Source: Heterodera schachtii
Taxonomy: Eukaryota > Nematoda > Chromadorea > Rhabditida > Heteroderidae
Assembly: GCA_023374025.1 (NCBI GenBank)
Contig: SIJG01000118.1
Location: 186,001-250,000, forward strand
DNA length: 64,000 bases
Direction of reading: 5' to 3'
Shown piece after piece: positions 34,591 to 47,412 of this stretch. The notes under the pieces were generated by a model, which worked only from the letters and a program-made list of their open reading frames with translations, made no database searches and was not told the origin of the DNA. The position numbers and the translations under genes were made by a program. The first letter of the stretch is position 1; the number at the start of each line of letters is the position of its first letter.

Positions 34591-36710
34591 ATTAATTATC
34601 AACTTAATTATAAATAAAAATATTTATTCAATAGATTGCTCATTTTTGGCTGGTTAGACATTAATAATTTATTTGAGAATTGTTTAAACGTTATTTGAAA
34701 TTTCTTGTACAATATCCAAAAAATAATATTAAGGGTTGATTTTCTATTATTATTTTCTATTTAACTTATAAGTAATTTTTAAATTTGTCTTAATATAATA
34801 AAGATAGTTTTTGCATTATTTCGATCCTGTAATGCCCATTATATATTTTATCCCTGGTGTTCTATAAATAATTAAGAATAGCATTAATATTTTTTAATTT
34901 ATTTGTCATTAGTTATGTTTCGAAATTCGGGCTTATTAAGTTTCTTTTCTTTTTTTTAGTTTACTTATTTTTCAAATTTTTTATATTTAAATTAGAGTTC
35001 TGAATTTTGCGAAAAACGAATCAGGACCATGTTACGGACTAGTCATTTATATGGACTCTTGAATATTTAAAGCTAAAGACTTTGTAATAAATTTATATTT
35101 TAAAATTTCCGAGTGTGCTTTTTTTTAAAAAAATTACATTTCTGTCTGCGTGATTAATTCTGCAACATCCCGCAATCCCGAAATTTCATCCTTTTATATC
35201 ATAAATAAATTTTAATTGTATTTATCTTGAATGTATTTATAAATTTATATATTCAATTTAAAAAATAATATATTATAGTTTGATTTTGAAATAAAATTCA
35301 AATGACTAATGAAAAAAGTTCCAAATTTGGTCATTTTTTGGACAAAATCCATTTACTCATCAAATTTCCAAATTATTTGCCCAAACAATTCTTATCTCTT
35401 TTTGTGTATGGTTAAAAAAATAAGATCGGTCTAATTACTGAATTATTATAATTTTTATTAGTTTTTATTTGTTCAATTTATTATTTTTATTAAATAAATA
35501 AAAAATAAACATTTACTTGCTTTTTCATATTGACCTCTTTTTTGTCTAATAATAATGCTATAATTATTATTTATAGTTTTAAAATTATATAGCGATAGGT
35601 CATCAAATTACTAAATTATGTGCTCAAAAAATTTTCTTCTCTTTATGTGTATGGTTAAAAAAATAAGATCGGTCGAATTAATTTAATTATGAAAATAATT
35701 GCTGCTGAATAAGTATAATTTTTATTAGTTTTTATTTGTTCAATTTATTATTTTTATTTAATTTTTTCACATCATAATTATTCTTTTTTAAATTGCGCGC
35801 GCCTAGGAAATTTTTTTTTAATACTGTTTAGAGGACTGGGTAAGAAATTAAAATGGGCTATCCTTAAATAAACTTAATTGCAAATTTTAAAATTTTTTAT
35901 GTTTCATTTTGCTGCATTTTCATATTTTCATTATTTCACTTATCCGATCTGCTGTTGCAATTTTTTACTTGGTTCGTCAATTAAATTTCCTACTCAATTC
36001 AATCCATTTAAATTTTTTGTTTTGTTAATTTAATTCTTGCCACAAATCTTTTATTTAATCAATTTAATCTTTGTCAAAGTTTCCGTATCCATTAATCCTT
36101 TACGTTTTCCGTTTTGAATGCGCCAACAATTATGGTTTCATTTACCAATAATTTGGTCTTAATAAATAAACATAATGCTTTTTCATATTGGCATATATTT
36201 ACCATAATAAAATTGTTTATTTATTTCTTCGGGCACAGTTAATTTTCGTTTACTTATTTCAATTTAAAAATTTAAAATTTATAATTAAGGTTTTATGCTT
36301 TTTGACTATTTGTATATAATCAGGACATCTGTTAAAGTTACATTTTAATTAATAAAATTTTATTATGGAAATATTATTTAAATTTTTGAGAAAATCTAAT
36401 TGTTCATGATATTTCAATTTGATAGTTCAGTAAATTTATATTTGTGTTCCATTTTCATAAATATAATTTTATTTTAAGAATTTAAATCTTTATTCTTTTT
36501 TGTATGTCTTTTTATTGTAAATGAATATGAATTTTATGTTAAAAATAACGCTTTTAAAATTTTATGGATTATAATTTGAAATTTTTTATGATAAAAATTT
36601 ATAAAAATTAATGGCTAAAAAATTTAATTTTGTTAAAATATTTTAATCTTTTTTGTATCAGTTATATCTAATATTATAGTATAATTCTTTAAATCAATTC
36701 TTGTTGTCAA
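34591..36710. other. T-rich AT desert with a short direct repeat
   Basis: 35395-35440 and 35630-35680 share TTCTCTTTnTGTGTATGG, then TTAAAAAAATAAGATCGGTC, and both are followed by TAATTTTTATTAGTTTTTAT: a diverged 100-bp direct repeat about 235 bp apart. 35798-35815 contains ATTGCGCGCGCCTAGG, an isolated GC patch. No gene. Confidence 0.6.
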
Positions 36711-37108
36711 CGATAAAACAAAAATTGTATTAAGTAAATTAATTTGAAAGCATTGAATAAAGATTTAATTAAATTTAATCATATTAAAACAATAAACGAA
36801 ACACAAAGAATTAATTATGTAAGATGCTGATATGAATAAAAAATTTAATCTTTGAATAATACCGCAAACATTATTAATACTACCTAATTTTATTTTCCGC
36901 ATAATTTGCTGCTCTTTTAAATTATTATTTGTATTTTAGAAGATTTTAAAAATGGGAAATCTTCAATTAAATTTTCTCTTTTATGTATCACTTTCATGCT
37001 TAATATGTTTCATATTACTTTAAATACTGTATTTTATTTGATATAAGAAAGTTTAAATAAAAAATGATTCAAGCCTTATTAATAAATATTATTATTATTT
37101 ATAGTTTT
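36711..37108 (+). repeat. Direct repeat R5, copy 2
   Basis: Near-identical to 31014-31414. Unlike copy 1 it continues past TTATTTATAGTTTTAAAATGG into repeat R7. Confidence 0.95.
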
Positions 37109-37345
37109 AAAATGGAAAACTAAAAATTATTTTTGGAATAATTTCTTTGAAGTGATTGTTTTATTTTCTGTCATGAGCTTTATTGAGTTTTCTATTTCAT
37201 TATATTTTAATTAAGTTTTGAATCTTGTTTTTAAAAGTTTTATTTTTCTTTTTTGAATATTTTTCAAAAAATTAATAAAAATTCTTTAAAATTTTTAAAA
37301 TATAATTTATAGTTTATTATTTAAAAGGATTTAATAAGGTTATAA
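37000..37345 (+). repeat. Repeat R7, diverged copy of palindrome right arm
   Basis: TTATTACTTTAAATAC, TAATAAATATTATTATTATT, AAATGGAAAAC, AATTTCTTT, TTTTAATTAAGTTTnAATCT and ATATTTTTCAAAAAA follow in the same order as at 45900-46225. This shows the arms are themselves made of older dispersed repeats. Confidence 0.82.
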
Positions 37346-40300
37346 ACTGATTTTTTTCTGCTAATAGCAAAATAAATCTTAGAGAATGTATTTTAAAAAT
37401 TTTACACATTGCATTATATGTAATAATGATTTATTCATTTAAAATTTTCTTTCTCGTACTTACCAAGGATTTTTTTTTTGATTATTTCAGTCAAAAATTT
37501 ATTTTTAATAAAACTTGCGCATGTTCTGTTATTTAAGTGTTAATCATCGACTAATGTGAATTCATTCTTTTTTTAAATTTGACTCGTGCACAATCAGAAA
37601 GTAAATTAAAAATATCTCTCTTTAATTTAACTAAATTTTTAACTAATTTGAAAGATATTTTTGAAAAATTTGGGAAAAAAAGAGAATATAATTAGGAGGA
37701 TCTAAATTTATAACGGCAATTAAATGTTCGAGAACTGCCTTTATTCATCAAGAGAGATTATTTGCTACATATTATTACTTAATATAAAAAAATTTAATAA
37801 GCAACTAAATAACACCAAATAAATTTATGGGTTTATGTACAGAAAAAAAATCACCAAATTTTATTTAAAAATTGGAAAATATATTTTTTTAAATTTTAAT
37901 TTAACACTATCATTTTAAGAAATAGCAATTTTCTTTAGTAAATCAATTAATAATAATACAAGAAATATTAAAATTCAAAATCAGCACAAAGAACTGGAAA
38001 TAATAAATAAAAATAAAGAGATTAAAAGAACATAAAACTGAAAAAAGACAGCAAAAAAACGTTTGTTTGCTCCCTGATTATAAAACTCCCAAAATAGGTG
38101 ATAAAAATGGTAATGAGATACATAATTTTAAAAGTCAAAAATTATTTTCAAGAAAAGAAATAAAATAAATTTTTGAGATTAAGTTTTGTATTTTTCAGAA
38201 ATTTTTTGGGTCGATTCTCATGGGAGCATTTTTCGTTTTTATTGCATTTGCAAAATGAGCACTATAATTATAAACATGAGAACTTTCAAATAAATTAAAA
38301 AAAGAAAAAAATTTGTAAAGAAAAACATTATGATAAAATAAAATGATTAAAAAAATTCAGTATTCTTAATTTAATTCACTATTTAAGTTTATTTTTAACA
38401 TAATATTTTTAATTTTATAAATATTAAAAATAAATCATAATAATACAAAGTAAACCTATATTTTTATTTACTTTTATAACTTCTAAGTTTTCTAATAATT
38501 GAACACATAAATCATCAGGTAAAATTGCAAGTAAATTTAATCTAGGTTTATTAAAAATGTTCTTTTACAAAATTTAAAAATAAAAAATGCATTTAATTTA
38601 CCGTATTTATCCTTTTTATCAAATGATGTTCTTAAAGATTATGATTGTTTTCTTTGAAGTCATTGGAAGACATGACGCGGAATAATAAAAAGATATGCAA
38701 ATTAAAAAAACAACTGGATTATTAATACAAAAAAATTAGTCATAAATTCAAAAAATTAAAAGATTTAATTATATAAAAAATAAGAATAAATGATAAAAAA
38801 TCTAAACCATAAGTAAAATTATTAAAATATTTTTGTTAATTTATAAAAAGTGAATTTAACTTGAATAAATCTTAATAATACTAACTTAAATCGACTGAAA
38901 TTTTTACTTTAAATTTTGAAATAAATAATCTTAAAAATAATAAAATACGGAAAAGATTAATATTTTATTAATTGAAAATGAAAACAATTATTATTTTTAT
39001 AAAATAGAAAATTGATAATTATTGTAATTTAATATCGCAATTTATAATGTTAAGATATACATTAATTAAAATAATGATTTGATTACAATAAATAGAAGCC
39101 AATATGAAAAAACAAGCATTATAATTTACTAATAATAGAAATAACCCATAATTATTGGAGTTTTTAAAGCAGGAAACAAAAACGTAATCTGGACAAGGAT
39201 TCAATTGACTAACAAAATTTTACAATATTTTGAAGGTAGATTATCACCAATTTAACCCATAAAAATGCAGCAAATCTGCAACTTATAATGTAAAATTCGC
39301 CAAATTAATTGAAATTTTTAATTTATAGATTTTCTCTTGCTGGCGTATCAAATTCTCACAATTACTCTTGTTGAAAAAAGTTTTATACCCCAAAATAGAG
39401 AAACAAAAATATATATCAAAAACAATGAAAATTATAAATAAAATATAGAAAATTAAGTTAAAAAATTCCATAAAATTTATTACTAATTTATTTTTATGCT
39501 GAAAAAAATTTTTGCCACAAAGAATAAATTTTAATCTAATGACAAATTTAAAAAGAAATTTAGAAAGAAATGCGTTTGGATTTCTATAAATGTGGATTGC
39601 TTTATTAATGAAAATAATAATCAAATCACGAAGTAAAAAAATATGTCTTACTATTTATTATAATTATTTTAAATTCAAAGGTATAAATTAATCTGATTCG
39701 ATGTTCATAAAATTCTTATAAAAAAAGACATCCTAGTGGATTTGACATAAAGAACATTGAGTCAGCGATACAATTAAATAAAATAAAAAAAATATTCTGT
39801 GCTTATCATATTAAACTTAGTTTAAAAGTCAAAAATATAAAATATTTCAATCGCTTATTTTACACAACTATTTATAGTAAAAAAAAAACAAAAAAAAAAA
39901 CAAAACAAATTAAGTTAAACACACTTCATTATTAATTTTAATTTTATATAATTAAAAATTTTAATTTTAAAATTATGTGAAGTGAAAAATGCATCATGAT
40001 TTTTTCGAATTTTAAAATCATTAAATAAACAAAACACAAATATTATTATATTGAATTTTCTTTCTTATTTTCTTTAATGAATTTTTAAAAATTTAACAAA
40101 TATTTATTTTTAAATAAAATTTTATACTATTAAAACAAGTTTTTTTTTTGATTTATTGTTTATTCTGTTTAATTATTCCATATTTCGTTGGTTTCTAAAG
40201 TTGTTTTATTTGTGTCGGAAAATTTGATTTCTTGTATTTTATTCTACTATGGATAAATATATTTATATATATTTTAAAATTGAATAAGATTGTTAAAACG

Positions 40301-41190
40301 GTAATAAATATCTCCTAAGTTTTTGTGTGTTCTTTGATTTATTTATATAAATGGCAAAAAAAACATTACAAAATAAAATTTCAAAAATATTGAAAGTTTC
40401 TTTGTTTTTTTTTTCAAAAATAATTCTGCATGTGTTTGATATTCTTGTAATAATTCTGATGTCATTATGTACTTGCGTTGCTCAATCAAATATGCTATTA
40501 TAATCTGGTGATTTATTTATTAATTTAAATATAAGTAAAAACGATCACAAGACCATGATATTTAATTTTGTTTTTTTTTTAATTCGGATTTTAATTTTTT
40601 TTTTCGCTAATCCATAAAATTTCGCCTATTTATTAATAATAACAATATTTTGTATAAGACGAATAAAAATATTTCATCAATGTATAAATCATCTATATAA
40701 TTGCAATTATTATATGCTATATTTTTTAAAGCTTGAAGTCACAATTTTCGTTTATTATTTTTATAATTTTATTTGAAGTTATGACAATTAATAATTGTTT
40801 ATGTTTAATTTATTTTTATTTCATCAGTTTTAATTATCTTTCTTATAATTCGTCCTCTCTTGTTGTTGAGAATCTCCGTTCCCATTTTCAGAAATTGTAT
40901 TTCTGGTAAAATTTTATTATTTATAAATATCCTTTTCGAATTTTGTTTAATAAATATAAATAAATATAATGCATATTGACATCTTTTTATTCTTAATATT
41001 TATATTCATGAATTTTTCTTTTAAGGGCATTTCATCCGATTAGATTGGAGGATTTTATAGACAATTAAATAATTATTTTATCTGTGAGTTTTTGTCATAA
41101 AATTGTATAACATAATAATTATGCTATAGCCCTAACGTTCATTTTATAATACTTTTTAACATTTTTTAAATTTTTTATTTTGTTGATTGC
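37346..41190. other. AT desert, A-rich to about 40.1 kb and then T-rich
   Basis: No supported gene. Minus-strand frames of 113 codons (39283-39624) and 61 codons (39019-39204) lie end to end but have only hydrophobic, AT-driven composition. 39875-39905 is an A-rich run broken by single C. 40850-40905 (CGTCCTCTCTTGTTGTTGAG) may be a decayed cassette core. Confidence 0.5.
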
Positions 41191-41298
41191 TTTTTGTGCT
41201 AAAAACTCGCTAAAAAGAAAGCAAGTAAAAATGCTATTTTTAAGCTTACCATGCGATTGCTATTAAAAAAATCCAAAGCCATGGTAATAATTAAAATT

Positions 41299-41820
41299 TG
41301 TCTATTTTTTACTGTATTTTTCAAAATGTTACCATTTATTATTATAAACTTCTCTTTGTAAGAAAAAAGCCCTGCGATATCTTTGTGAATTTCATGAGTT
41401 TCTTAATAAATAATTTATTACTAGGATTTTTCTTTGAAATATTATTATATTTATTTGAATTTAGATCATCAATAAAATTTTAAATTTTCGACCTAATCAA
41501 TTTTATTGCAATAATTTGTGAATTTAAATTAAATTTGCATTGGATATTTGTTAATAAGCTTTCCAACACATATTTTCTATTTAATTTAATAAATGCCAAT
41601 ACGTCGAGTTCAATTTTGCATAAAAACATCTAATAATTTTTAAATGATTATGCTCCTTTTTTTCCAATTATTAAGTCTTTTTGTTGAAAAACATAACAAT
41701 TTGATTTATTATTATTATAGAGAATAATTTAACTGTAAAATTTTTTAAGATTCAATACTTTATTTTTCAATTTTAATTGTGAGAAAATAATAAGCAACTT
41801 TTTAAGAAAATTAAGGAATT
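41299..41820. other. About 520-bp insertion in the arm relative to the 57.5-kb module
   Basis: At 57540-57563 the module reads AATTAAAATTTAGGTTCAGC without interruption. In the arm the same words are split: AATTAAAATTT at 41288 and TTTAGGTTCAG at 41821, with about 520 bp between. The mirrored copy is at about 46891-47412. ATTT on both sides could be a short target duplication; no inverted ends are evident. Confidence 0.65.
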
Positions 41821-41830
41821 TTTAGGTTCA

Positions 41831-41855
41831 GTGGTTCCGATAGGCGCGACACCGC
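41831..41855. repeat. GC-rich palindromic motif, copy 4 (left arm)
   Basis: On the minus strand it reads GCGGTGTCGCGCCTATCGGA then ACCAC, with the family's GCCTATCGG core. Its mirror copy is at 46856-46880. Confidence 0.8.
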
Positions 41856-43208
41856 AAAACAACTTATCAGTTATTTTCGTTTTTTATTATATCTTATGCT
41901 ATTTTCTTTTATTCTTGTCTTTTTATGAATTATATATAGATGATCTTTTGATCATCTATAGCGAATACAACGATATAATTATCTTTGGTTATAATTTTAA
42001 TCAAGTTTTAGAAAAACAGAGCTCCTAAGATGATAAGAATTGTTTTTTTAAATAATTTGTCTATTTTAGCATTTATGGTAAATGAACAATAAAAATGAAA
42101 TGTCCTTTAAGAATTCTGTCGATAAATTACCAAAAATATTTAAATGGAAAATTTTCTAAATTTATATTCTGATAGAAAACACCTAGAGCTAACATTCGCA
42201 AAGATTTCTTTTTCACAAAATTTTAATTTTCAAATTTTTTATATATTATTTAATTTATTTTGTTTATAAGTGAAACAAAAAATCGATTAATTCAAAGAAA
42301 ATTGTTTATAAAAAATGAAAAATTATTTACTGATTTAAACTCTAACTATATTCTATACATATATACTATAAAACCAACAAATAACGAAAATTCCCTTAAT
42401 TTTACTAATTTTACAATTTATTAAACAAGCAGGCTCTTAGCAAAAAAATTATTAGTTTATAATACTTTCCTAATTTTTAGATATAAAGAGAATAACTTTT
42501 AAAGAATTTCATTATTTTTTTTGAAAAATATTAAAAAAATATAAATTAGTCTTTCAAAAACAAGATTTTAAACTTAATTAAAATCTAAAAAGTAAAAAAA
42601 CACATCTAAAAAAATATTAAACACAATATTTTGACTAAAAATCATCGACATAAAATAAAACAATAATCAAAAGAAATTGTATAAAAATTTTTTTGTTTTC
42701 CATTATAAAAACCATAAATAATAATAATATTTATTAATAAAGCATAATTATATTATTAAAATTTTTTCCTTTCAAAAAAAATACCGTATTTAAAGTAATA
42801 TAAAACATAATATAAAGGATTTCAAATAATTAGTCACTTATTTAAGTTAATTTATAAAATTTTATTTATTTATTTTACAATATTTATTATTCCTTTTTAA
42901 AAATTATGTATATTAAAATAATTAAATCAACATGGTCCTAGTTAAAATATTTAAATATTTATTTATGAATGTGTTAATCCCTTTTTTATTTTTAAATTAT
43001 GTTTTTCTTTTAGCTTAAACATTTTTTGAATTTTATGTAAATATAAATTCAGGTTAGACTATTTTAATCATTTTTGTAAATCGATTATAATTAATTTAAA
43101 ATAGTTAAAATTCACTATTGGCGTTTTGTCGCTATTTTTTCACTTTTTTCAACATTTTGTGGAAAATTTCGCAATAAAATAATTTAAAGCCATTTTTATT
43201 ATATGTAT

Positions 43209-43370
43209 AATACTGTTTCGGTTATAACTCATTTTCTTTCAATTTATTATTTTTTTAGTTCAATTATTTGTATGTATGGGTAGATCTTATTATTATTTTT
43301 AAGCTTTAATTTAAGTTTTAAATTTTTTGTATTAAATTTCTTTTATATTTTTTTTTCTAGTTTTTTTGAG
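43209..43370 (+). repeat. Repeat R3 within the left arm
   Basis: Same landmarks as 17225-17385 in the same orientation. The inverted counterpart is in the right arm at about 45340-45500. Confidence 0.88.
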
Positions 43371-43477
43371 AGAATCAATTTCTTTTCTTGCTTACGGCAT
43401 CTTGATAACTTTTTCAAAAATTTTAAATTTACTAATAAAATGAAGTAATCATTTCTTATTAAGTGTGACATTATGAA

Positions 43478-45232
43478 GTGCAAGGTCAAACCGCAAAAAG
43501 TGTTAGTGTTGGGGAATCTCAATAAATCTCAGTGGGGCAAACCGAAAAACTATCAGTGCCAATAAAAATAATTAAATTTAATATACATTAATATTTAATA
43601 TATAAAGTAATAAAAGAATAAGAGAAATTCCTCATTTTGGTTCTAATTTATTAAATTTATTTTGTCAGTTCATTGTGATAACCCCTGTAATTGTGTGAAA
43701 CTATTAATGAATAAAAATAAAATAGATTGAAATTTAAAATAAAAATAATAAAAATGCTTTAAATAAAAAAATTTATGCATTTTCTAAATTATAAAAATAT
43801 TATAATTGTAAAAAGAAACAAGCATACACTGTTTAATATTATACATTAATATTTATCTGAAATTTATATATTAAGAAAAAACATTAATTCACCAGGTCTA
43901 CATAATTTTAGATTTACGTGCTAGTCAAAATGAAATAATTAATATTAAGATGCTAAATTTAAATTTAATTTTATCAAACAATTAAAATATAAATAATAAA
44001 AACAATTAAAAAATATAAAAAGGAATCAAAAAGTCAGACAATATTTTAATCGGAATTTTTTAAAAATTAATTTTTTGTATTAAACAAAGTGAATCAAAAG
44101 GATGATTAATATTTTACAAGGCTGTACAAATAAAAAAGATTTCAAATGCCTTATGAATTACTATGAAGAAACAATATTATCTAAAGATGCAACATATTTC
44201 GTGAGGGATTTTAGAAAAATTGTTTAGTATATCATAACTTTTTTTAATTAAGAAATTTTTGTATTTTTTCTACCATTATATTAATATAATAAGAATACCA
44301 TAGCAAAACAAAATCCTGATCACAATTATAAACCACTTCGCAAATTAATTTAAAGTTCAATTTTGAAAAAATATTAACACGATAAATAGTCGTATTCACA
44401 TCATCAACAATATAAACATATTGAAAGTATTAACAAATTTCAGGCATAAAAGACTAGGAAAAAATAATAAATTAATAGCTAAATAGAAATAATGTTTAAA
44501 TTGTAAAGTTTTGTTCTTAATCACTTTTTAACTTTACGAAATAAAAACAAGAAAATAAAAGTTTTTAAGGTTTTACCAACTTTTTGAATAAAATTCTTAA
44601 AAGCTATGAATAATATAAAATAATAAAACATTTTTATAAATTCATAAAATTAAAATTTATAGTTTTTGATATTTTATAATATTTTTTCGTTTGCATGAAT
44701 TTGTTTTACCGTACTTATAAAAGGAATGAATAAAACAAAATTCATAAGTTTGATTTAAAAAATCAAACTATATAACTTATTACAGATTTAAAACAGAAAC
44801 CAAAGAAAGAATGAAACTGATTATAAAACATTTATTCCATTGTTTGAGCCAATTTCTTAAATTGTTTTGAATGCAAATTAAGCTTAACTCTTTTTTTTTC
44901 TTTGCTAATTCAATGACATATTACGGGCAAATTACATTTTGTCAATTTTTGTTAAAAAAAACGTTTATAGTTTGATTTTTTAAACCATTTTATTTTTATT
45001 CATTAATAGTTTCACACAATTACAGGGGTTATCACAATGAACTGACAAAATAAATTTAATAAATTAGAACCAAAATGAGGAATTTCTCTTATTCTTTTAT
45101 TACTTTATATATTAAATATTAATGTATATTAAATTTAATTATTTTTATTGGCACTGATAGTTTTTCGGTTTGCCCCACTGAGATTTATTGAGATTCCCCA
45201 ACACTAACACTTTTTGCGGTTTGACCTTGCAC
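43478..45232. mobile_element. Foldback element FB3 at the palindrome centre
   Basis: Terminus GTGCAAGGTCAAACCGC and its mirror match the family end GTGCTnAG followed by AACCG. Subrepeats related to GGGGCAAACCGAAAAACT follow, diverged from those of FB1 and FB2. The terminal arms proper run to 43723 and from 44987; the interior is AT-rich and non-coding. Unlike FB1 and FB2 the flanks are inverted copies of each other and not direct repeats, so no target duplication can be read. Confidence 0.8.
43724..44986. other. Spacer of the giant palindrome
   Basis: A-rich non-coding sequence, no self-symmetry and no frame of interest. Confidence 0.85.
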
Positions 45233-46855
45233 TTCATAATGTCACACTTAATAAGAAATGATTACTTCATTTTATTAGTAAATTTAAAATTTTTGAAAAA
45301 GTTATCAAGATGCCGTAAGCAAGAAAAGAAATTGATTCTCTCAAAAAAACTAGAAAAAAAAATATAAAAGAAATTTAATACAAAAAATTTAAAACTTAAA
45401 TTAAAGCTTAAAAATAATAATAAGATCTACCCATACATACAAATAATTGAACTAAAAAAATAATAAATTGAAAGAAAATGAGTTATAACCGAAACAGTAT
45501 TATACATATAATAAAAATGGCTTTAAATTATTTTATTGCGAAATTTTCCACAAAATGTTGAAAAAAGTGAAAAAATAGCGACAAAACGCCAATAGTGAAT
45601 TTTAACTATTTTAAATTAATTATAATCGATTTACAAAAATGATTAAAATAGTCTAACCTGAATTTATATTTACATAAAATTCAAAAAATGTTTAAGCTAA
45701 AAGAAAAACATAATTTAAAAATAAAAAAGGGATTAACACATTCATAAATAAATATTTAAATATTTTAACTAGGACCATGTTGATTTAATTATTTTAATAT
45801 ACATAATTTTTAAAAAGGAATAATAAATATTGTAAAATAAATAAATAAAATTTTATAAATTAACTTAAATAAGTGACTAATTATTTGAAATCCTTTATAT
45901 TATGTTTTATATTACTTTAAATACGGTATTTTTTTGAAAGGAAAAAATTTTAATAATATAATTATGCTTTATTAATAAATATTATTATTATTTATGGTTT
46001 TTATAATGGAAAACAAAAAAAATTTTTATACAATTTCTTTTGATTATTGTTTTATTTTATGTCGATGATTTTTAGTCAAAATATTGTGTTTAATATTTTT
46101 TTAGATGTGTTTTTTTACTTTTTAGATTTTAATTAAGTTTAAAATCTTGTTTTTGAAAGACTAATTTATATTTTTTTAATATTTTTCAAAAAAAATAATG
46201 AAATTCTTTAAAAGTTATTCTCTTTATATCTAAAAATTAGGAAAGTATTATAAACTAATAATTTTTTTTGCTAAGAGCCTGCTTGTTTAATAAATTGTAA
46301 AATTAGTAAAATTAAGGGAATTTTCGTTATTTGTTGGTTTTATAGTATATATGTATAGAATATAGTTAGAGTTTAAATCAGTAAATAATTTTTCATTTTT
46401 TATAAACAATTTTCTTTGAATTAATCGATTTTTTGTTTCACTTATAAACAAAATAAATTAAATAATATATAAAAAATTTGAAAATTAAAATTTTGTGAAA
46501 AAGAAATCTTTGCGAATGTTAGCTCTAGGTGTTTTCTATCAGAATATAAATTTAGAAAATTTTCCATTTAAATATTTTTGGTAATTTATCGACAGAATTC
46601 TTAAAGGACATTTCATTTTTATTGTTCATTTACCATAAATGCTAAAATAGACAAATTATTTAAAAAAACAATTCTTATCATCTTAGGAGCTCTGTTTTTC
46701 TAAAACTTGATTAAAATTATAACCAAAGATAATTATATCGTTGTATTCGCTATAGATGATCAAAAGATCATCTATATATAATTCATAAAAAGACAAGAAT
46801 AAAAGAAAATAGCATAAGATATAATAAAAAACGAAAATAACTGATAAGTTGTTTT

Positions 46856-46880
46856 GCGGTGTCGCGCCTATCGGAACCAC
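46856..46880. repeat. GC-rich palindromic motif, copy 5 (right arm)
   Basis: Mirror image of 41831-41855, identical by virtue of the palindrome. Confidence 0.8.
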
Positions 46881-47412
46881 TGAACCTAAAAATTCCTTAA
46901 TTTTCTTAAAAAGTTGCTTATTATTTTCTCACAATTAAAATTGAAAAATAAAGTATTGAATCTTAAAAAATTTTACAGTTAAATTATTCTCTATAATAAT
47001 AATAAATCAAATTGTTATGTTTTTCAACAAAAAGACTTAATAATTGGAAAAAAAGGAGCATAATCATTTAAAAATTATTAGATGTTTTTATGCAAAATTG
47101 AACTCGACGTATTGGCATTTATTAAATTAAATAGAAAATATGTGTTGGAAAGCTTATTAACAAATATCCAATGCAAATTTAATTTAAATTCACAAATTAT
47201 TGCAATAAAATTGATTAGGTCGAAAATTTAAAATTTTATTGATGATCTAAATTCAAATAAATATAATAATATTTCAAAGAAAAATCCTAGTAATAAATTA
47301 TTTATTAAGAAACTCATGAAATTCACAAAGATATCGCAGGGCTTTTTCTTACAAAGAGAAGTTTATAATAATAAATGGTAACATTTTGAAAAATACAGTA
47401 AAAAATAGACAA

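Noticed and set aside
39019..39624. Adjacent minus-strand frames of 61 and 113 codons
   Set aside because: Composition is Phe, Ile, Asn and Lys from A/T codons. At this base composition an occasional frame of about 110 codons in 64 kb is plausible by chance. No family, start context or splice evidence.
39875..39905. A-run with single C as a retroposon poly(A) tail
   Set aside because: No retroelement sequence or target duplication is visible beside it; such runs are common in this background.
17231..43222. CTGTTTCGG words as the nematode piRNA upstream motif CTGTTTCA
   Set aside because: Only two copies plus the palindrome mirror, both inside repeat R3, with G in the last position and no constant relation to cassette cores.
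41831..46880. The same 65-codon protein encoded twice on opposite strands
   Set aside because: Identity comes from the palindrome. It starts with GTG inside a GC palindrome and becomes AT-driven hydrophobic sequence; the related module at 57.56 kb does not keep the frame.
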